From an uncultured Clostridia bacterium (GTDB lineage: Bacteria; Bacillota; Clostridia; Christensenellales; UBA1242), in NCBI GenBank assembly GCA_934776915.1, contig CAKVNA010000050.1:1-6152 (forward strand): 6,152 bases of DNA. Reading direction: 5' to 3'. Both the position numbers and the translations under genes were made by a program. The notes beneath the pieces are model-generated. The model was not told the origin of the DNA, searched no databases, and saw nothing but the letters and a program-made list of their open reading frames with translations. Below are positions 1-4,362 of the stretch, one piece after another; position 1 is the stretch's first letter; every line of letters starts with the position of its first letter.

Positions 1-171
1 GTCGTTATGTTCTCAACATTCGACACAGTTATGATTTTCGCTGGTGTGTCGCTTCTCATTGAAGGCGTCAAAAGATTTGCTCTTACCCTCACATTCAGCA
101 ACAAAATTCGCTCCGCCCGCAAACAATTCGAAAAAAGCATGCAAGATGTGATTGAAATTGAAGAAGAATAA
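1..171 (+). CDS. C-terminal end of a small membrane protein (partial, 5' end outside window)
   Basis: Frame 1 is open from the first base to a TAA at 169-171, giving 56 residues. The visible part has one hydrophobic segment (about residues 9-30, containing MIFAGVSLLIEGVKRF) followed by a basic stretch (KIRSARKQFEK) and a very acidic tail ending IEIEEE. A short helix followed by a charged cytoplasmic tail fits the last transmembrane segment of an integral membrane protein. The phrase FAGVSLLIEGVKR recalls the repeated helices of DUF308/HdeD-type membrane proteins, but the fragment is too short to assign a family with confidence. The gene is convergent with the cadA-type gene and stops just before the shared terminator. 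No function can be given. Confidence 0.75.
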   Translation, partial: VVMFSTFDTVMIFAGVSLLIEGVKRFALTLTFSNKIRSARKQFEKSMQDVIEIEEE

Positions 172-190
172 GCATTGATTAAGTCAATGA

Positions 191-223
191 AAAAGAGATG
201 TCAAATTGACACCTCTTTTTTTT
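191..223 (+). terminator. Bidirectional intrinsic terminator between convergent genes
   Basis: AAAAGAG (191-197) pairs with CTCTTTT (213-219), and TGTCA (199-203) pairs with TGACA (207-211), with a single A/C mismatch and a three-base AAT loop. On the plus strand eight T follow (216-223), a classic rho-independent terminator for the gene ending at 171. On the minus strand the same stem is followed by TCTCTTTTTC, so it can also end the cad operon. The TAA stop of the ATPase gene (222-224) lies inside the plus-strand T tract, so the two transcription units share the whole structure. Confidence 0.85.
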
Positions 224-2318
224 ATCCTTTATAGTTCAACGCTCGAAGACTGTTTAAAATGGCAACAACTGTCACGCCGACATCAGCAATAACTGCACTG
301 AGCATACCCGTAACTCCAAATGCCCCTAGAGCTAGAAACAAAATCTTTACGCCAGCGGAAAAAATTATATTTTGCCAAACAATTTTGTGAGTAAATTTAC
401 TTATTTTTATAGCAAGAGAAATTTTGTTTGGATTGTCGTCTGTAAGGACTATATCACTTGCCTCAACGCTTGCGGGGTTGCCATTTAGCCCCATACAGAA
501 GCCAACATCAGAAAGTGTGAGTGAAGGTGCGTCATTAAGTCCGTCACCAACAAAGCCAATGATTTGTTTTCCGTCTTTCTTTGCATTTTCAAGCCAAAGT
601 GATTTTTCTTGTGGCAAAAGTTCGCTTTCATAGTGGTTTATCCCAAGATTTGTTGCAAGAGTTTTCACCGTTTGCTTTTTGTCGCCAGAGAGCAAAACTG
701 TTTCAACCCCCATGCTGTTTAGTTCTTCAATTTCCGCCTTACTTTGAGGCTTTATACTGTCTTGCAAATGGAACACCGCAAGCAATCTTTCACCTTCATA
801 AAGTTCCACACTTGTGTCCGAAAGACCTTTGCCCCGCCTGCCCACAAAATACTTTTTCTCATTGTGTTCAAAATACACACCTTCGCCCGCAACTTCCTTT
901 ATGTTTTCGCCCTTTGGAAGTTTGCCTTTTGTTTTGTCACAAATTGCTTTGGCAAGTGGATGCAAGGAATATTGTTCGCCAATGCTTGCAAGAAAGAGTG
1001 CTTGCTCCTCGTCTATATCACCAAAAAGGTCAATTTTCTTTACTTCAAACTTGCCCGTTGTAAGAGTTCCAGTTTTGTCAAAAGCAATTTTGTTTAACTT
1101 TGCACAAAGGTCAAGATATGTTGAGCCTTTTATCAAAATTCCTCTGCTACTTGCGTTTCCAATTCCCGAAAAATACGAAAGCGGAACAGAAATTGCAAAG
1201 GCACATGGACAGGAAATAACAAGAAATATAAGGCCACGATAAAGCGCTGTGTTAAAGTCATTTGACACCAAAAACACAATGCCAAATGTCAATATTGAAA
1301 GTGCAATTACACCCAAAGTATAATACTTTGTCATCTTTGAAATAAAAGTTTCTGTTTTTGACTTTTTGCTCTGATTGTTTTCTATTAGATTTAAAATTTT
1401 GCAAACTGTGCTGTCCTTATAAGGCGAAGTGACTTTAATTTTCAAAACACCGTCAAGAACAATACTCCCAGACAAAATTTTATCTTTTTCTTTCACCTGA
1501 ACAGGCAGACTTTCTCCCGTCAAACTTTGAGTGTTAAGACTGCAACTACCCTCAATTATCACACCATCAAGCGGAACACATTCACCTGGACGAACAATAA
1601 CCAACTGCCCCACCTCAACTTCATTAGGATTCACACATTTTTCCCCATCAGTTGTCAAAAGGTTTGCATATTCTGGCTTGAAATTTGTCATTTTTTCAAT
1701 AGATTTGCGTGATTTTGAAACTGCCATATTTTCCAAAATTTTGCCAATGGAATAAAGCCCAATAACCATAATCGCTTCCATGTCCTTACCAATGGCAACA
1801 GCACCAATAACAGATATTGTAAGAAGCAAATTTTCATTGACCACACCACGAACAAGAAGTCTGATTGCTTTTACATATGTTTTATACCCAAGAAGCAAAA
1901 CTGACGACACAAGCAAAACCCAATGTAGCCATGTAGGAATACTTGCAATAATACACAACCCACCAATCATCAGTCCTGCAATAAGAAAACATAAATCAAG
2001 AATAAATGTGCCATTTGCAACATTATTTGACATTTTGTTCTCTATTTTGCAACAATCGTCAAGCGACTTATCCACATTTTCTGCACAAGCTGTGTTTTCC
2101 TTGTTCAATAATGTCAACACAATGTCGGGCTCAATCTTTTTTGTAATCTTTTCTATTTGCTTAAAACCAAGATTAAAGTTATCACTTTCAATGACCAATT
2201 CCGATTTCAAAAAATCAATTTTGGCAGACTGAATATTTTTGCACTTTGCATATTGACCTTCAAGTGTCCTAGCACAATTTGGACAATCTAGGTTATCAAT
2301 TTTCAAAAGATATTTCAT
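222..2318 (-). CDS. cadA: Cd2+/Zn2+/Pb2+-exporting P-type ATPase (PIB-2, CadA/ZntA type)
   Basis: A 698-residue heavy-metal efflux ATPase of the inner membrane that uses ATP to expel divalent soft metals. The order of parts is canonical: N-terminal HMA domain with a CPNC metal site (C12, C15); a Cys-rich linker containing CCKIE (C89-E93); transmembrane helices 1-4 (about 107-195); actuator domain with TGES (267-270); a membrane helix with the metal-transport motif CPC (370-372); phosphorylation site DKTGT (D414); the PIB-specific HP pair (H453-P454); GDGLND (591-596); and two final helices. K658 and D679 in those helices match the Lys and Asp that mark the Zn/Cd/Pb subgroup, as opposed to Cu pumps. 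Length is normal and all catalytic residues are present. The ATG follows the stop of the regulator gene by 2 nt and has AAGAAGGA (2325-2332) 6 nt upstream, so the two genes are co-transcribed and probably translationally coupled. Exact metal preference cannot be read from sequence. Confidence 0.95.
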   Translation of the reverse strand: MKYLLKIDNLDCPNCARTLEGQYAKCKNIQSAKIDFLKSELVIESDNFNLGFKQIEKITKKIEPDIVLTLLNKENTACAENVDKSLDDCCKIENKMSNNVANGTFILDLCFLIAGLMIGGLCIIASIPTWLHWVLLVSSVLLLGYKTYVKAIRLLVRGVVNENLLLTISVIGAVAIGKDMEAIMVIGLYSIGKILENMAVSKSRKSIEKMTNFKPEYANLLTTDGEKCVNPNEVEVGQLVIVRPGECVPLDGVIIEGSCSLNTQSLTGESLPVQVKEKDKILSGSIVLDGVLKIKVTSPYKDSTVCKILNLIENNQSKKSKTETFISKMTKYYTLGVIALSILTFGIVFLVSNDFNTALYRGLIFLVISCPCAFAISVPLSYFSGIGNASSRGILIKGSTYLDLCAKLNKIAFDKTGTLTTGKFEVKKIDLFGDIDEEQALFLASIGEQYSLHPLAKAICDKTKGKLPKGENIKEVAGEGVYFEHNEKKYFVGRRGKGLSDTSVELYEGERLLAVFHLQDSIKPQSKAEIEELNSMGVETVLLSGDKKQTVKTLATNLGINHYESELLPQEKSLWLENAKKDGKQIIGFVGDGLNDAPSLTLSDVGFCMGLNGNPASVEASDIVLTDDNPNKISLAIKISKFTHKIVWQNIIFSAGVKILFLALGAFGVTGMLSAVIADVGVTVVAILNSLRALNYKG

Positions 2319-2320
2319 TT

Positions 2321-2698
2321 TTAGTCCTTCTTCCCCTCAAACTCCTCTTGAGTGTGTTCCAAACAAACATCAAACAACACTTTCACATGCTCATCTGCCA
2401 AACTATACCAAACTTCCTTGCCCTGTTTTCTGCTTTTAATCAAATTGAGTTCACGCAAGTTTTTGAGTTGATGAGAGATTGCCGACTTCGTCATATTCAA
2501 AATGTAAGATATGTCGCACACGCAAAGTTCATTTTCCACCAAAAGATTTATTATTTTAAGCCTTGTGCTGTCACTCATTGCCTTATAAAAATCTGCCATA
2601 AAAATAAGTCTGTCATCATCTAACAAATGACTTTTTGCCACATCAACTTTTTCAATGTGAATACACGAACAATCACATTCCATTCTATTTTGTGTCAT
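2321..2698 (-). CDS. cadC: ArsR/SmtB-family metal-sensing repressor, CadC type
   Basis: A 125-residue winged-helix repressor that binds its operator without metal and lets go when Cd, Pb or Zn binds. It has an N-terminal Cys cluster (C8, C10, C12), the ELCVCD signature (C59, C61) and a recognition helix around TKSAISHQLKNL (70-81). Then comes the beta wing (KQGKEVWYSL) and a C-terminal helix with D102, H104, H115 and E118. By comparison with known CadC proteins, the cysteines form the alpha3N sensing site and the D-x-H / H-x2-E set forms the alpha5 site at the dimer interface; both sets are complete here. The start is well supported: AAAGGAG (2703-2709) stands 4 nt before the ATG at 2698. It is the first gene of the operon, immediately before the ATPase gene, and its own upstream region carries matching operators, so autoregulation is expected. 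Confidence 0.93.
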   Translation of the reverse strand: MTQNRMECDCSCIHIEKVDVAKSHLLDDDRLIFMADFYKAMSDSTRLKIINLLVENELCVCDISYILNMTKSAISHQLKNLRELNLIKSRKQGKEVWYSLADEHVKVLFDVCLEHTQEEFEGKKD

Positions 2699-2702
2699 TT
2701 TT

Positions 2703-2709
2703 CTCCTTT
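2703..2709 (-). promoter_or_regulatory. Ribosome-binding site of the cadC-type gene
   Basis: AAAGGAG on the minus strand, 4 nt upstream of the ATG at 2698. It is close to a perfect anti-SD match and decides the start over the in-frame Met at codon 6. Confidence 0.85.
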
Positions 2710-2795
2710 AAGACATGCAAAAGACAAACCTTCTTTCAAAAAAACTTCTTAAATTTATTTTCAACTTTCATCACTATTTTGCCCATTTGCACAAC

Positions 2796-2825
2796 ATTAT
2801 ACGCAACGATTGAATATTTGTTCAA
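2796..2825 (-). promoter_or_regulatory. Possible second cad promoter overlapping the downstream operator
   Basis: On the minus strand a perfect TATAAT (2801-2796) stands 18 bp downstream of TTGAAC (2825-2820), a 4/6 match to the -35 consensus that is part of the second operator itself. The geometry copies that of the main promoter. The weak -35 keeps confidence low. Confidence 0.35.
2810..2825. promoter_or_regulatory. CadC/ArsR-type operator, second copy
   Basis: A second TTGAA-N6-TTCAA palindrome whose centre is 36 bp from the first. Relative to the predicted start near 2832 it covers about +8 to +23. Its centre (TATTTG) differs from the upstream copy (TATTCA) at two positions. It could serve as a roadblock or as a second dimer site for cooperative binding. 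Confidence 0.7.
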
Positions 2826-2838
2826 CCATTACACCGCT

Positions 2839-2868
2839 ATTATAATTGAATATTCATTCAACTGTCAA
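2839..2868 (-). promoter_or_regulatory. Main promoter of the cad operon
   Basis: On the minus strand a perfect -35 TTGACA (2868-2863) and a perfect -10 TATAAT (2844-2839) are 18 bp apart. Transcription should begin near 2832, giving a leader of about 130 nt before the regulator gene. A palindromic operator fills almost the whole spacer, so bound repressor would exclude RNA polymerase. Confidence 0.88.
2846..2861. promoter_or_regulatory. CadC/ArsR-type operator, upstream copy (within promoter spacer)
   Basis: Perfect inverted repeat TTGAA-N6-TTCAA with an AT-rich centre, the usual design of ArsR/SmtB-family operators. It lies between the -35 and -10 boxes, 1 bp from each. Confidence 0.8.
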
Positions 2869-2870
2869 GT

Positions 2871-2909
2871 AAAAAACAAAGATAGTTGGAAAAAAATTTT
2901 TCAACTATC
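2871..2909 (-). terminator. Intrinsic terminator of the dual-HEPN gene
   Basis: On the minus strand GATAGTTG (2909-2902) pairs with CAACTATC (2888-2881), extended by A/T pairs, and is followed by TTTGTTTTTT (2880-2871). The TAG stop codon (2907-2905) is part of the stem. The structure ends just before the cad -35 box at 2868, so it insulates the metal-inducible operon from read-through. Confidence 0.78.
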
Positions 2910-4143
2910 TTGCTGGTTCTGGTTCTTCATCATTTAATTGTGCATCATATGCCATAATTTGTTTTACCAAAACTTTATTTAACTTTCTTATTGGGAAAGA
3001 TACAATGTGAGTTAAGTCATCTGCGTTTCTGCCGTCGTAAAATTCAACAGTCGCATCATCTTTGTGGTTTATAAAAAATCTTCCATGCGCGATAGAATTT
3101 CTAATGTGATTTGCAGCACTTTCGTCCATTTTGCATCCGCCTCTTTTTAAAATGTCACAAAAGTCATCTTTGCTAACAGTAGTTGCCATGTTGCCAAAGG
3201 TTGAAATAAGAAGATTATAAACCACATCTACATAGGGGTCAACAATCACGCCCTCTTGCATAGGAACTTTATTTATCTTGAGAAAGTCGTAAAAATACTG
3301 CTCAAATTGCAAAAAAGTCATATTTACATTTTCTTTCAAGCATCTAAGATATACCCCCGCCCTCAAACATGCAATAAAGTTGTTGTATTCATTCGCTTGA
3401 AAAGGAATTCTTGACATGAAAAATGCTGAGTTTGCCGCACCAGTGGAATATACATAATTTAGGGTTTCATTATTTGAATAAAAATAGTTTAAGAAAGCCT
3501 CCTTCTGATGTATATCAAGTTTGACAGGTTTTCCATTCCACTCAAGTTTTAAATATTCGTTTAAATTTCTTTCATTCAAAGACTTTCTGTCCACAGCTTT
3601 TTGAAGGTCTGGTCTTTCGGTGAAGTTATACATATAACCGCCAAGATTAAAGTTAAATACAGAAATAATTGTTCTCATTTCTTCATCAGAAAGAAATAAT
3701 TGAATTTCAGGCTGTCCTTTTGGTTTTAATTTCAAACTAAATTCCCCGGGTCTTACAAATTGAAAATTAGGGTGGTCAGTATCAGTGTGAACCATCGCCT
3801 CACGAATCATCTTATAAAGTTGAGAATAGCCTATTGTTTTATTTTGCAAATTGACTTTCTTTTTGATTTCCTTCAACTCCTCTTTTCTATCAGGCAGCGC
3901 TTCATCAAGTTTCAAACTTTTAAAAATTTCTGATTGATACACAAGAGCCATTTTTGTAAAGCACGAAATAGCAACAGGAAAAATATCTGCAATAAAAGCA
4001 TCAACATTCCTTGAAGATATTGTATTGTCAAGAACCTCTTGTGCCGCTTGCACAAAAGTTTTGTTGTCGCTTGTCATAAATTTTGTCAAGCATTGCTCCA
4101 TATACTTTGAATATAATGTTAAAACATAACTACTATCATCCAT
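2905..4143 (-). CDS. Putative dual-HEPN domain protein (candidate ribonuclease)
   Basis: A soluble, mainly helical protein of 412 residues (counted from the ATG at 4143) with no signal peptide or membrane segment. I do not recognise a named family. Two R-x4-H motifs of the HEPN type are visible: IREAMVH (R114, H119) and IRNSIAHG (R348, N349, H353). Each sits in a similar setting: helix, R-x4-H, then a beta-like stretch with hydrophobic and charged residues (FSLKLK...IQLFL; ATVEFYDGR) and a final helix (DEEMRTIISVFNF; IRKLNKVLVKQIM). This suggests two HEPN domains in one chain, able to pair internally. HEPN proteins with this motif are often metal-independent RNases in toxin-antitoxin, abortive-infection or CRISPR systems; activity here is inference. 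The frame extends upstream to a GTG at 4161, but that codon lies before and against the -10 box, so the ATG at 4143 is preferred. No antitoxin-like partner is adjacent in the window. Confidence 0.8.
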   Translation of the reverse strand: MDDSSYVLTLYSKYMEQCLTKFMTSDNKTFVQAAQEVLDNTISSRNVDAFIADIFPVAISCFTKMALVYQSEIFKSLKLDEALPDRKEELKEIKKKVNLQNKTIGYSQLYKMIREAMVHTDTDHPNFQFVRPGEFSLKLKPKGQPEIQLFLSDEEMRTIISVFNFNLGGYMYNFTERPDLQKAVDRKSLNERNLNEYLKLEWNGKPVKLDIHQKEAFLNYFYSNNETLNYVYSTGAANSAFFMSRIPFQANEYNNFIACLRAGVYLRCLKENVNMTFLQFEQYFYDFLKINKVPMQEGVIVDPYVDVVYNLLISTFGNMATTVSKDDFCDILKRGGCKMDESAANHIRNSIAHGRFFINHKDDATVEFYDGRNADDLTHIVSFPIRKLNKVLVKQIMAYDAQLNDEEPEPAR

Positions 4144-4149
4144 ATTTTT

Positions 4150-4178
4150 ATTATACCACACCTTTAAAATGAAGTCAA
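4150..4178 (-). promoter_or_regulatory. Promoter of the dual-HEPN gene, probably leaderless
   Basis: On the minus strand TTGACT (4178-4173, 5/6 match) and TATAAT (4155-4150) are exactly 17 bp apart, with TG one base before the -10 (extended -10). Only 6 nt separate the -10 from the ATG at 4143, so the transcript should start at or next to the start codon. No Shine-Dalgarno sequence is correctly spaced: AAAGG upstream is too far away and lies before the transcription start. The -35 box lies inside the end repeat of the palindromic element at 4170-4362. Confidence 0.75.
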
Positions 4179-4187
4179 ACCTGTCCA
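4170..4187 (+). repeat. Left terminal inverted repeat of the palindromic element
   Basis: TGAAGTCAAACCTGTCCA, the partner of the minus-strand right end. Read on the minus strand it provides TTGACT, the -35 box of the dual-HEPN gene. Confidence 0.6.
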
Positions 4188-4257
4188 GCCCTTAGTCCAA
4201 ATATTCTTGATAATCGCCTCCATTTTATTTCTTCTTTTTTAATTTCAAATCTGGGGG

Positions 4258-4291
4258 CCCCGAAAGTAGCAGCATAGCGAAACTTTTGGGG
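4258..4291. other. Hairpin inside the palindromic element
   Basis: CCCCGAAAGT (4258-4267) pairs with ACTTTTGGGG (4282-4291), nine Watson-Crick pairs plus one G/T, around a 14-base loop. The CCCC arm also adjoins GGGGG (4253-4257), so a competing GGGG/CCCC pairing is possible. Confidence 0.6.
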
Positions 4292-4355
4292 AAAAGGAAA
4301 GCCTGTCCATAAGTTGCATGGTTGCGAATAGCAACCCGAATAATGGACAAGGCTT
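4291..4355 (-). terminator. Branched hairpin after the BspA-like gene, possible terminator
   Basis: In minus-strand order, AAGCCTTGTCCAT (4355-4343) pairs with ATGGACAGGCTT (4310-4299) with one bulged base. Inside it GGTTGC and GCAACC (4336-4331 with 4325-4320) form a second stem with a five-base loop. The stem is followed by TTCCTTTTCC, a pyrimidine-rich rather than pure T tail, so termination is plausible but may be weak. It begins 4 nt after the stop codon of the BspA-like gene. Confidence 0.5.
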
Positions 4356-4362
4356 GACTTCA
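4344..4362 (-). repeat. Right terminal inverted repeat of the palindromic element
   Basis: Minus strand TGAAGTCAAGCCTTGTCCA. Its first three bases, TGA, are the stop codon (4362-4360) of the BspA-like gene, so the element boundary and the end of that protein coincide. Confidence 0.6.

Larger units (their letters stand above)
4170..4362. repeat. 193-bp palindromic element with terminal inverted repeats (MITE-like or structured RNA)
   Basis: The left end reads TGAAGTCAAACCTGTCCA on the plus strand (4170-4187); the right end reads TGAAGTCAAGCCTTGTCCA on the minus strand (4362-4344). They match except for one substitution and one inserted base. A third copy of the motif core, AAGCCTGTCCA, lies inside at 4299-4309 in the same orientation as the left end. 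The interior contains two hairpins (4258-4291 and 4320-4336). No long convincing ORF belongs to it and no clear target-site duplication flanks it. Length, terminal repeats and intergenic position suit a non-autonomous transposable element, but a structured RNA closed by an end-to-end stem is equally drawable. Confidence 0.6.

Noticed and set aside
581..1063. Plus-strand open frame of about 160 codons opposite the ATPase gene
   Set aside because: It lies wholly antisense to conserved ATPase domains, has no ribosome-binding site and gives a low-complexity Cys/Phe-rich product; other plus-strand frames between 424 and 2623 are rejected for the same reason.
4083..4117. Plus-strand promoter TTGTCA...TATAAT
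   Set aside because: The spacing is about 23 bp, too long for a sigma-A promoter, and no plus-strand gene follows.
4170..4362. Retron-type ncRNA or guide RNA for the HEPN protein
   Set aside because: End-to-end complementarity and hairpins invite the idea, but no reverse transcriptase lies in the window and no repeat-spacer layout exists; nothing in sequence links the element functionally to the HEPN protein.
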